Source: Deefgea tanakiae (GTDB lineage Bacteria; Pseudomonadota; Gammaproteobacteria; Burkholderiales; Chitinibacteraceae). From it: a stretch of DNA of 64,000 nucleotides. The first letter of the stretch is position 1; every line of letters starts with the position of its first letter. Below are positions 50,501 through 57,787 of this stretch, piece by piece. The stretch lies in NCBI RefSeq assembly GCF_019665765.1, contig NZ_CP081150.1, positions 2,232,001 to 2,296,000 on the forward strand, in the 5' to 3' direction. Made by a program: the position numbers and the translations under genes. A model generated the notes under the pieces. It was given only the letters and a program-made list of their open reading frames with translations, did no database searches and was not told the origin of the DNA.

Positions 50501-51723
50501 TCAGCGCGTATTCACAAGACGAAATCATACGGCAAGCACAGCGAGTAAAATTAGATGGGTTCCTCGTAAAGCCAGTCAGTCGCGCCTTGCTGCAAGCCCA
50601 TTTCATACTACTGACTGCCCCTGGCTCACCCAATTTTGCACAGTCAAAAACGATAGAATCCGAGCTGAAATCAATCATCAAACTTGATGGCGCTCGCATC
50701 TTATTGGCTGACGACACTGAATTTAATCGAGAGATTGTATTCGGGATACTAGGCGAAGCACGCATCAGCATCGATATAGCTGAAAATGGCCAAATCGCAC
50801 TCGAAAAAGTACAATCCACTCACTATGATTTGATCTTGATGGACATCCAAATGCCTGTGATGGACGGCCTGAGCGCAAGTCGTGCCATTCGCCAGTTGGG
50901 CCTGAATTTGCCGATTATTGCGATGACGGCCCACGCGATGGTAGGAGATCGCGACGCCAGTTTAGCGGCAGGCATGAATGCACATATTACGAAGCCGATA
51001 AATGCAGACGAATTAATCCAAACTTTACAACATTGGATTCCCCAACAACAGCTCGTAAATCGAGTTATCCCTGCACAACTCGAGTATCAATACTCAAGCA
51101 TGACTGCATCAGCCCCGCCCACCAGCAACTTAGGGATCGATTTAACTGTCGCGCTTAAACTGCTTGGAGGAAATCAAAATTTACTCCAGCGTTCGTTGAT
51201 TATTTTTGCGCGGGATTATGGTGCAGCGGGTTTGATTGTTGGAGAGGCTTTGGAAGAAAACGACTTTAAGCGCATTGCCGACAATGCGCATGCCGTCAAA
51301 TCTGCCGCGGCATATTTGGGAGCAACACAGCTCTCAAGCAGTGCGGCGGCACTAGAAACCGCCATTCGAGTGGAGAAAAATGCAGAAATCCCAGAGCGAG
51401 TCAGCCATTTTCAGCAGCAACTTGCAATTACACTGAATGCGATTACTCAAACGATAAGGGTTGCCCCAACGTCATCACCTCATGCAAACAGCTATAATAT
51501 CTCCCAAGCTTTGCTCCAGCTCGAGGCTCTCGTTCCTCTTATCCGAACAGGCAATTTTGCCGCTAATCGTCAGCTTGACGAACTAAACAAATCATTAGCA
51601 ACCCGCTGGCAAGCGCAAATGAGTGAAATTAGCCGCTTATTTGACTATATGGAAACGGACGCAGCGATTGCGGCGCTCTTTGAACTACAAAATGCACTGC
51701 GTTCCGAGCTAGACACACTATGA
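44569..51723 (+). CDS. Giant hybrid kinase: Ser/Thr kinase, AAA ATPase, GAF, PAS, histidine kinase, two receivers, Hpt
   Basis: The 2384-residue protein has, in order: a Ser/Thr kinase (VVLKFF Lys near 36; HKDINPANL at about 129; DFG at about 149; MSPEQ at about 177); an AAA-type ATPase (Walker A GFSGIGKSA near 331, Walker B VIFLDDLQWVD near 457) with TPR-like helices to about 1300; GAF (about 1325-1490); PAS (about 1520-1625); HisKA (SHEIRTPMNAVMG, His1659); HATPase (DTGIG near 1808, GGTGLGLS near 1837); receiver 1 (Asp1947), receiver 2 (Asp2092, LMDIQMPVMDG); and Hpt (His2241 in AHAVKSAAAYLG). All key residues are present. This trifunctional architecture is known in cyanobacteria and some proteobacteria. 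The stop overlaps the next start, so the response regulator is coupled. Confidence 0.9.
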   Translation: MLTFPAYRLRDQLHDSEHSSVYRAIDERDSSLVVLKFFGKSNPSHHHIARFKREYAIAQRLIHPNISRPLALTQHDSRWIMIMEDQQGLSLNQHPRLKQGQPIDLKSFYDIALQLCDALQFIHQNKIIHKDINPANLCWNDATRQLQVIDFGVASELGQETPLIQNPQTIEGTLAYMSPEQTGRMNRIVDYRSDYYSLGVTLYELLTGKTPFTSLDAMEMVHCHLARTPDWSLAQFKNLPPHLLTILQRLLEKNAEARYQSLNALINDLKHCQAQSLQLPMAGHQDAGLSDHSGVFHIPQKLYGREQDAQVLMDAFDRVCLGQSEMLLVAGFSGIGKSAVVNEIQRAIVARRGYFIAGKFDQYQRNTPYSSLIQAFQDLIRQLLSEPRAQLDQWATRIRAALGSHAGVITQLIPDLALIIGASESVAELPPLESQNRLNRLFERFVQVFSSEEHPLVIFLDDLQWVDQPTLKLIEWSMRDADKRYLLLIGAYRDNEVDAAHPLIALRDDLLKRQVTLHTLNLAPLQPNHVNELVADTLHMPMAHCQTLAQLCFDKTQGNPFFLNQFLSTIHELAYLSFDFEHNQWVWDVASIEKADFTDNVVELMISKIRRLPELTQQLLQLAASIGNRFDLCTLATVCKLTPYQTQVGLWPALQSELILPLDQHYKYLLEDETKPQISYRFLHDRVQQAAYALASDEQKQLHHLSIGRLLLCNAPSGQVEDQLFTIIEQFNAGRALISDPDERIAIAHLNLQAGLKARTSAAYQAAFHHLQIGLSLLPADCWQACPQLTLDLHIGAAESAYLSGDFVSAERIYPVVLRNCTGVLNQIRCYTIQASQYQLEGRFLEAIAIQRTGLQLLGSMIPTEDADLLKEVGQGFSDIANLSAHRSMAELMQAKSMSDPEQLAAMQLLFGMWYASYLAGLPNLNAVTTTTMTRLSLQAGHCDISPFAYVNYAFIVAFILQQYDVAEQFGATAIELANAQRNLAIRGSTHFLFATFTNYWTKPLATSNTYYDDAYTWSLESGDFATVGYIVAVRSTDRVIQGQNLTELLASCERDILLLTSTGQQDMVDCTSVGTVQSIKNLQGQTRHAATYDDADFSEEQFLLEYASKPLHLAYFYHGKIRNAYLFDTDYADELAEKLALVEQYVPGQCKIPEATFYTALIRLRTLLRHPAHDEYGTIHAQVAQLNERFIAWAQQCPANFSTQSLLIQAQLAQLNGDTASAISLYPLAIAAAKSNHYVNLEALANELYGQFWLAQQQERIAEVFLRDALHLYRAWGAEGKAIQLQSRYAEPAPISRTKGHKSTSMTSPSGTANTAIGSVNYLDLTSILKANHALSSEVALSPVLAKLLGIVKENSGAQTVRLFLSNSSRKEASEEWYLEGEASANKVDVLQSQAIALNGLSSPLLPLSLLRYVVRSGNEVIEENISSSENYAMDPYVLAKHPKSVMCLPIMRFSQVIGVLYLENNLAAGAFTQERVEFLRVLAVQALISIDNARLYDNLERQVAERTANLNQTLLEQQAIFDNTVIGIAFVKDRVVQRCNAGLAKLFGYEREEVIGQATRMFYASDEESEQSAKVTYAQVMQGGYHTDLQLVDKQGRQIYCEIHARLLDNLHPEQGIIITIQDISERKLSEHALAEAKVRAEEATQAKSMFLANMSHEIRTPMNAVMGMSRLALKIANDDKLRNYLQKIVISAENLLGIINDILDFSKIEAGKLEIETIPFQLDDLLNPLSDLMMLRTETKGVEVIFRIAPDVPQQLIGDRLRLSQVLNNLASNASKFTEQGEIVLDIRVEAQQHDRVTLRFTLSDTGIGMSPAQMASLFQSFTQADSSITRKYGGTGLGLSISKQLVEMMGGELTVGSTLGQGSTFRFTLELGIEASQLVNMAQHYTPQRVLIVDDHAVAREVLADMVRSFGAEVLLADSGRTALDTLMIAAKTEQPIDLVLMDWQMPDWDGIETIERIRAESMLNNTPPAILMVSAYSQDEIIRQAQRVKLDGFLVKPVSRALLQAHFILLTAPGSPNFAQSKTIESELKSIIKLDGARILLADDTEFNREIVFGILGEARISIDIAENGQIALEKVQSTHYDLILMDIQMPVMDGLSASRAIRQLGLNLPIIAMTAHAMVGDRDASLAAGMNAHITKPINADELIQTLQHWIPQQQLVNRVIPAQLEYQYSSMTASAPPTSNLGIDLTVALKLLGGNQNLLQRSLIIFARDYGAAGLIVGEALEENDFKRIADNAHAVKSAAAYLGATQLSSSAAALETAIRVEKNAEIPERVSHFQQQLAITLNAITQTIRVAPTSSPHANSYNISQALLQLEALVPLIRTGNFAANRQLDELNKSLATRWQAQMSEISRLFDYMETDAAIAALFELQNALRSELDTL

Positions 51724-52619
51724 GCGAACAACAAAAAATTTTGGTTGTCGATGATTCAGCGAGTAATCGACAATTATTAGGTGAGCTATTGCAAGCGGAC
51801 TATACCGTGCTATTGGCAAAAAATGGCGAGCAAGCCTTGCTCCGCGCGCGTGAGCAACTGCCCGATTTAATCTTGCTCGATGTCATGATGCCAGAGATGG
51901 ACGGTTATGAAGTGCTGCAATTACTCAAAGCCGATCCAGATACAGCACCGATTGGCGTTATTTTCATTACCGGCTTAGACACACCCGATGACGAAGAACG
52001 CGGCCTCTTAATGGGGGCGTCTGATTATATTGCCAAGCCATTCCATCCTGCAGTTGTTAAAGCGCGTGTCTCGGTACATATGCAAGTGGCGCGCCAACGC
52101 CGAATGCTAGAAACGCTAGCCAACATTGATGCATTGACGGAACTGCCCAATCGACGTCAGCTCGATGCCGTATTAGCAGCTGAATGTTCTCGTGCGGGAC
52201 GGACAGGCAATCCATTATCAGTTGCGATTTTAGATGTCGATTATTTTAAACTGTATAACGATTATTATGGCCATGCGATGGGGGATCGGGTTCTGCAAAC
52301 CATTGCGAGCGTGCTAAATGGCAAAATGAAACGCCCTAGCGATTTAGCGGCGCGCTATGGCGGTGAAGAGTTCGTACTCATTATGCCCGACACCTTACTT
52401 GAGGGCGCACTTGAGGTTGCCAACAAGCTTTGCAGCGCCATCGCAGCACTACAAATCCCACATGAAAAATCAAGAGACTATGCGTGTGTCACCGTGAGTA
52501 TTGGCGTCGCCAGTGGCACTGTAAACGTACCGCCAACAGCCGAGAGTCTATTGCAAGTCGCCGATGCGCGCCTTTATCGTGCGAAAGCGGCTGGTCGAAA
52601 TCGGGCTCTAGCGACCTAA
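51720..52619 (+). CDS. Response regulator-diguanylate cyclase (REC-GGDEF)
   Basis: The 299-residue protein has an N-terminal receiver (KILVVDDSASNRQLLGELL, acceptor Asp54 in LLDVMMPEMDG, Lys in IAKPFHP) and a GGDEF domain with GGEEF at 214-218. RPSD at 205-208 is five residues upstream, so the I-site is intact. It resembles PleD/WspR-type outputs, made active by phosphorylation and dimerisation. Its start ATGA overlaps the stop of the giant kinase, whose Hpt domain is the likely phosphodonor. It would turn the upstream signal into c-di-GMP. Confidence 0.92.
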   Translation: MSEQQKILVVDDSASNRQLLGELLQADYTVLLAKNGEQALLRAREQLPDLILLDVMMPEMDGYEVLQLLKADPDTAPIGVIFITGLDTPDDEERGLLMGASDYIAKPFHPAVVKARVSVHMQVARQRRMLETLANIDALTELPNRRQLDAVLAAECSRAGRTGNPLSVAILDVDYFKLYNDYYGHAMGDRVLQTIASVLNGKMKRPSDLAARYGGEEFVLIMPDTLLEGALEVANKLCSAIAALQIPHEKSRDYACVTVSIGVASGTVNVPPTAESLLQVADARLYRAKAAGRNRALAT

Positions 52620-52655
52620 TCGCAGCACACCATAAATATGATGGCACGTATCTGC

Positions 52656-53198
52656 TCACAGCCTACGTTTACGCTTAGCTATAGACCAATACACCCAAAG
52701 CCGCCAAACGACATGCACAGAAAAATACGCCATCACCGCCAGTAAGGCAGCCAATAAAGGTAAGCCAATCAGCAAAGGCGCGCCCAATGACTGCATCCAA
52801 GCCCACATCGCCCACATCCAGTCCCCCAGATTCAAGGCAGAAAACGAGGGCATCAAAACAGTCACTTTCGCTCCAGCGAGGCCCGACACCCAAGCACCAA
52901 GCTGATAAGCCAACCAGTAAATGGGGCCAATCGTTAATGGATTGGTGTAGAAAGTCCCCAAAATCGCCACTGGCAAATTGACGCGAAAAATCAGGCACAG
53001 AATGCATGAGGTAATCACTTGTAAAGGACCGGGGATCAAGCCGCCAATCATCCCCACCGCTAAACCACCTGCAACCGATTTACGATTTAAATGAAATAAA
53101 TTCGGATGTTCAAACCAATGCGCAAAGCGGCTCAAAAAGCGGTTTTGCAGCATCGTTTGGTGATCTGGCAACCAGCGTCGTAAATATTTGCGGGGCAT
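52656..53198 (-). CDS. DUF2062 membrane protein
   Basis: The 180-residue protein has a basic N-terminus (MPRKYLRRWLPDHQTM) and membrane segments, with AGGLAVGMIGGLIPGPLQVI and GTFYTNPLTIGPIYWLAYQL, the DUF2062 motif. Function is unknown. It converges on the response regulator and is divergent from relA, 92 bases away. Confidence 0.82.
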   Translation of the reverse strand: MPRKYLRRWLPDHQTMLQNRFLSRFAHWFEHPNLFHLNRKSVAGGLAVGMIGGLIPGPLQVITSCILCLIFRVNLPVAILGTFYTNPLTIGPIYWLAYQLGAWVSGLAGAKVTVLMPSFSALNLGDWMWAMWAWMQSLGAPLLIGLPLLAALLAVMAYFSVHVVWRLWVYWSIAKRKRRL

Positions 53199-53290
53199 TC
53201 GGCACTTTTCTCGTTAATTTAGCTATGACAGACTGCATTATTGTCGCAAAATTCAATTATTCACTTCAGCAAATAGATAAATAAATAATC

Positions 53291-55492
53291 ATGGTTGCCG
53301 TAACTCGCCCGCTTGCCCAATCCATCGCTGAAGCCGCTGATCCTGATCGCTGGCTGATTGCCCTTTCTGAGCGTTATCCGCCGCAGGACATCACTCGCCT
53401 GAGGGAGGCGCTTGATTGGGCTGCTGAGTTATATGGCAACTCACTCAATCCCGACACACAAACCTCACTATTTTTGCATTCGGTTGCCAGTGCATCCATC
53501 GTGGCGGATTTGCGCATGGACGCGAACGCCGTAATCGCAGCGCTACTATTTTGCGTTCCTGACAAACTCAGTAACGCGTCCGAACAAATCAATAAACGCT
53601 TTGGCACGACCGTTGCTGCATTGGTCGATGGCATTTTGAAAGTCCGGCAGCTGCGGCAGCTAGCTCAACCACAACAGGGCAAAGCCGAAGACTACGCACA
53701 GCAAGTCGAAGCGCAACGCAAAATGTTGCTCGCGATGGTTGAAGACATTCGTGCGGTGCTGATTAAACTTGCGTGGCGCACGCAAACGATGCATAGCTTG
53801 GCGAATGTGCCCGAAGAGCTGCGCCGTATTATTGCCCGCGAAACGTTGGATTTATTTGCGCCACTGGCCAATCGTTTGGGCGTCTGGCAAATTAAATGGG
53901 AGCTGGAAGACTTAGGTTTCCGTTACCTACATACCGAAACCTATAAGAAAATCGCTAAATTGCTTGATGAGCGCCGCGTGGACCGTGAGCAATTCATTGG
54001 CGATGTGATTGGTAAGCTACGCAGTGAACTCGCCCTTGCTGGCGTAAACCATGTCGACCTGATGGGGCGACCTAAACACATCTACAGCATCTGGAAAAAG
54101 ATGCAGAAAAAGAAGCTCGACTTTTCTGAGCTCTACGATATTCGCGCGGTGCGTGTCTTAGTCGATGATGTGAAAGATTGCTATACCGTACTGGGAATTG
54201 TGCATAACTTGTGGCAGCCTATTCCAGGTGAATTTGACGATTACATTGCACAACCCAAAGGTAACTTTTATCGCAGTCTGCATACCGCAATCATAGGCCC
54301 GCAAGACAAAGCCGTCGAAGTACAAATCCGTACTTTTGATATGCATGAGCACGCCGAGTTCGGCGTCGCCGCGCACTGGCGCTACAAAGAAGGCGGCAAA
54401 GGCGACTCACGTTACGAAGAAAAAATCGCATGGCTACGACAATTACTAGATTGGCGCGAAGATGTCGCCTCTGAAGCTGATTTTTCAGATGCATTTAAGG
54501 CTGAGTTATTCGACGACACCATCTATGTGCTAACCCCTGCTGGGCGTGTGATTTCATTGCCCAAAGGCAGTACCGCAGTCGATTTTGCTTATCACCTACA
54601 CACCGATCTGGGTCATCGTTGCCGTGGGGCGAAGGTCAATGGCGCAATTGTGCCGCTCGGAACACCGCTAGAAAATGGCCAGCGCATAGAGATTCTGGCC
54701 GCTAAAACGGGTGGTCCTAGTCTCGATTGGTTACATCAAGGCTATATTAAAAGCCATCGCGCGCAGCAAAAAGTAAGGCACTGGATTCGTCAGCAGCATC
54801 TTGATGTGGCTATAGAAGCCGGTCGTGCCCTGTTTGATAAAGAATCATCCCGCGCCGGTGCCAATAATATTAGCCATGAACTCATTGCACAAAAGCTAGG
54901 CTACAAAGAAATCGAGGACGTATTTGCTGCGCTGGGCCAAGGCGAATGCTCGTTACGTGCATTGTCGATTGCATTTAATGAGTCACTTGCTCCCGTTGAA
55001 TTACCGGACGAACCCGAAGACTTCGTCAAAACCGCACGTGCCAATCAAAGTGGCGAAGGCATTTTAATTGAAGGCATCGACAAGCTGATGACGATGCTCG
55101 CCAAATGCTGCAAACCCGTACCCCCCGACCAAGTAATGGGTTTTGTTACCAAAGGGCGCGGTATTTCAATCCATCGCACCGATTGCCTCACCCTTAAACG
55201 ATTAGCAATTGAAGCACCTGAGCGCTTAATTAAGGCAGACTGGGGAAAATCCAGCGGGCACGTATTCTCGGTCGATATTTTAGTTGAGACGCTAGAACGG
55301 CCAAGTATGTTGCGGGATTTATCCGACGTGATGGTGCGCGATAAAATCAATGTCACTGCGGTGCATACACAAAATAAAGATGCCCGATCACAAATGCGCT
55401 TTACGATCGAAATTAAAGATAGCGAGCAATTGCAAAAAGTTTTTGTCCGCCTCAAAGATGTTCAAGGCGTAATTAGAGTGTCACGACTTTAG
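53291..55492 (+). CDS. relA: (p)ppGpp synthetase RelA
   Basis: The 733-residue protein has an N-terminal HD-like domain without the catalytic HD pair (LFLHSVASASIVADLRMDAN), a synthetase domain (SELYDIRAVRVLVDDVKDCY, PGEFDDYIAQPKGNFYRSLH) with the ExDD motif near 314-317 typical of RelA rather than SpoT (RxKD), a TGS domain (FDDTIYVLTPAGRVISLPKG), a CC zinc-finger-like part (MLAKCCKPVPPDQVMGFVTK) and a C-terminal ACT domain (DILVETLERPSMLRDLSDVM). It should make (p)ppGpp on ribosomes during amino-acid starvation but not hydrolyse it; a separate bifunctional SpoT is expected elsewhere. Confidence 0.95.
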   Translation: MVAVTRPLAQSIAEAADPDRWLIALSERYPPQDITRLREALDWAAELYGNSLNPDTQTSLFLHSVASASIVADLRMDANAVIAALLFCVPDKLSNASEQINKRFGTTVAALVDGILKVRQLRQLAQPQQGKAEDYAQQVEAQRKMLLAMVEDIRAVLIKLAWRTQTMHSLANVPEELRRIIARETLDLFAPLANRLGVWQIKWELEDLGFRYLHTETYKKIAKLLDERRVDREQFIGDVIGKLRSELALAGVNHVDLMGRPKHIYSIWKKMQKKKLDFSELYDIRAVRVLVDDVKDCYTVLGIVHNLWQPIPGEFDDYIAQPKGNFYRSLHTAIIGPQDKAVEVQIRTFDMHEHAEFGVAAHWRYKEGGKGDSRYEEKIAWLRQLLDWREDVASEADFSDAFKAELFDDTIYVLTPAGRVISLPKGSTAVDFAYHLHTDLGHRCRGAKVNGAIVPLGTPLENGQRIEILAAKTGGPSLDWLHQGYIKSHRAQQKVRHWIRQQHLDVAIEAGRALFDKESSRAGANNISHELIAQKLGYKEIEDVFAALGQGECSLRALSIAFNESLAPVELPDEPEDFVKTARANQSGEGILIEGIDKLMTMLAKCCKPVPPDQVMGFVTKGRGISIHRTDCLTLKRLAIEAPERLIKADWGKSSGHVFSVDILVETLERPSMLRDLSDVMVRDKINVTAVHTQNKDARSQMRFTIEIKDSEQLQKVFVRLKDVQGVIRVSRL

Positions 55493-55599
55493 ATTGGAAA
55501 TACATGACGTTTATTCAAAAAAGCTGATAAAAGATTTGTTTTTTTCTGCCGATAACATCTATTCTGATTGAACGTCTAAAGACAATATCGAGGCACGCC

Positions 55600-57483
55600 A
55601 TGTTTAACTCCCTACGCAATAAATTGATTGCTTTTATTGCACTGTTACTACTTATTACCGTGGGTTTAATTTCCCTCGGTGGTTACTTCAAGATGCGCGG
55701 CGTCATGATTGACTCGTTGCAAAGTGAAGTTTCAGCTACCGCAACAGGTAACAATGTCACATTGCGAGACTGGGTTTCAAGTCACAAAATGATCGTTGGT
55801 GCTATGGCAACAGCCCTCGGTACAGCCAGTGATCCAATGCCCGCTTTAGTGCAAGGCGCAAAAAGTGCCAAGTTTGACTCGGCCTACTTTGGCAAAGCCG
55901 ACAAACAAATGATCACGAATCGCGAACTCGGTCTTCCCGAGGGTTACGACCCAACAAGTCGACCATGGTATCAACAAGCTGTCGCAGAAAAACGCACCGT
56001 CCTAACCGCACCGTACATTGATGCGGGCAGTAAAAGACTTACGATGTCGTTTGCCTCTCCAGTCGAAGCCAACGGAGCCCTTTTGGGGGTCGTAGGTACC
56101 GACATTATGCTCGATGACATTGTAAAAGACGTCCTCAGTATTAAGCTGACTGGCGATGGCTACGCTATTTTATTGGGCAAAGACGGTAAAGTGCTCGTTC
56201 ACAGCAACCAAGCGTACATCCAAAAACCAATTTCAGAAATCAGCCCAGATTTATCTTTAGATCTACTAACAAAATATGCGGCTGATAAAACGCTCAATCC
56301 AGTCAACATTGATGATAAAAATCGTCTTGTTTATGTCCAGCCCATCGAAGGCTCGGACATGTACTTGATGTTTGTTATTGATAAAGAGATTGCACTTGCT
56401 CCACTTAATCAGTTGCTTATTATCGCCCTAGTTGCATTGATTGGATTACTAGTTGTACTCATACCTATTGCAAGCATGCTGGTCAGCAGAATGCTAGTGA
56501 ATTTGCGTGTAATGCGAGATCGGATGCAGCAGATTGCAAGCGGTGGCGGAGATTTAACTCGTACTCTGAATATCCATGGTAATGATGAAATCGCCCAAAT
56601 GGCAATCGCGTTTAATCAATTTACAGGGCAGCTTCGTACCATGTTCATTGATATCCGCAAAGAAACAGAGAACCTCACTCATGGTGTGACAGATATTAAT
56701 AGTGTACTGCATCAGCTTTCTAATGATTCCGCTCTATTGGCCGACCTTGCTGCATCCAATGCCGCAACGATTGAAGAGATCACAGTCAGCATCAGCCATA
56801 TCGCCGATAACTCTAACGATGCAAATCAATTGGTAACCAGCACAGGAGCACTCTCTGGAGAGTCGGCGTCAACTGTTCGCGAAGTAGCCAAAGAAGTTAG
56901 TAAATCGGCTGCCGAAGTTGAAGGCTTGGCGAGTCTTTTGAATAGCCTCAATCAACGATCTCAAGACATAAGTGGCATTATCCGTGTGATTAAAGAGATT
57001 GCAGACCAAACTAACTTACTCGCACTTAATGCAGCCATTGAAGCGGCTCGCGCTGGTGAGCAAGGCCGAGGTTTTGCAGTGGTTGCCGATGAGGTGCGCA
57101 AACTAGCGGAACGAACTGGTCATGCCACGGTAGAAATTACCGGCATGATTGATGGCATTCGCAACGAGACGGATGCCGCCGTTGCCAATATGCAATCGAC
57201 GATCACAACAGTACAAAGTGGTGTGACATTATCTGAATCAGCAGCAGAAAAAATCGCCCATATTCGCGAAAATATGCACACCGTGATGATCAAAATTGGT
57301 GAAATCGCACACTCTACCAAAGAGCAGCAAGACGCCACCACGGCCATGGCGCAAAGTGCAGAAAACATTACTAATCAGATGCAACAATCTGATGCCGCAC
57401 TTCACCGGGCAACTGGTGCAGTGCATCAACTCAGTGACTTAGCAGTATTCTTAAGGCAGCTTTTTGGCAATTTTAAATTGTAA
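55600..57483 (+). CDS. Methyl-accepting chemotaxis protein, dCache type
   Basis: The 627-residue receptor has a first membrane segment (about 9-30), a dCache-like periplasmic domain (about 40-270, with [20 protein letters not shown], the Rxx(W)Y...Y motif of amino-acid-binding Cache domains, then [20 protein letters not shown]), a second membrane segment ([20 protein letters not shown]), a HAMP domain and a cytoplasmic signalling region with the hairpin tip [20 protein letters not shown]. The ligand may be an amino acid (inference). It is monocistronic with its own terminator. Confidence 0.93.
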   Translation: MFNSLRNKLIAFIALLLLITVGLISLGGYFKMRGVMIDSLQSEVSATATGNNVTLRDWVSSHKMIVGAMATALGTASDPMPALVQGAKSAKFDSAYFGKADKQMITNRELGLPEGYDPTSRPWYQQAVAEKRTVLTAPYIDAGSKRLTMSFASPVEANGALLGVVGTDIMLDDIVKDVLSIKLTGDGYAILLGKDGKVLVHSNQAYIQKPISEISPDLSLDLLTKYAADKTLNPVNIDDKNRLVYVQPIEGSDMYLMFVIDKEIALAPLNQLLIIALVALIGLLVVLIPIASMLVSRMLVNLRVMRDRMQQIASGGGDLTRTLNIHGNDEIAQMAIAFNQFTGQLRTMFIDIRKETENLTHGVTDINSVLHQLSNDSALLADLAASNAATIEEITVSISHIADNSNDANQLVTSTGALSGESASTVREVAKEVSKSAAEVEGLASLLNSLNQRSQDISGIIRVIKEIADQTNLLALNAAIEAARAGEQGRGFAVVADEVRKLAERTGHATVEITGMIDGIRNETDAAVANMQSTITTVQSGVTLSESAAEKIAHIRENMHTVMIKIGEIAHSTKEQQDATTAMAQSAENITNQMQQSDAALHRATGAVHQLSDLAVFLRQLFGNFKL

Positions 57484-57505
57484 TAACGCCAAGTTTTAAA
57501 TCATC

Positions 57506-57534
57506 AAAGCCAGTGGAAACCCACTGGCTTTTTT
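57506..57534 (+). terminator. Terminator of the chemoreceptor gene
   Basis: AAAGCCAGTGG pairs with CCACTGGCTTT around a short loop and is followed by TTTT. It lies 22 bases after the stop. The rest of the 300-base gap to the fimV-like gene holds nothing recognisable apart from the next terminator. Confidence 0.85.
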
Positions 57535-57721
57535 AGTGCTTGAAATAATTGCTTGCATTTGTCGACGAATCTTCATGAACTACTATTTTCATCACAAACC
57601 TATACGCCATTTATCAAAGTCAGATCCAATTGAAGCAGCAATCAAAACATGCTTTGATATTTAGATAATTATTAATGCCAAACATTCTTCACAATCCAGA
57701 TCCAGATCCAACAACATAAGT

Positions 57722-57750
57722 AAAAAAGCCCACCTAGGTAAAGTGGGCTT
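57722..57750 (-). terminator. Terminator of the fimV-like gene
   Basis: On the minus strand AAGCCCAC pairs with GTGGGCTT around a 9-base loop and runs into a T tract. It lies 38 bases past the stop at 57788. Confidence 0.8.
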
Positions 57751-57787
57751 ATCCGATTGTGGATAAAAAATTAGTTAACAAACTAAT

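Noticed and set aside
50241-50819. 192-codon open frame on the minus strand within the giant kinase
   Set aside because: It mirrors the receiver domains and has no independent support.
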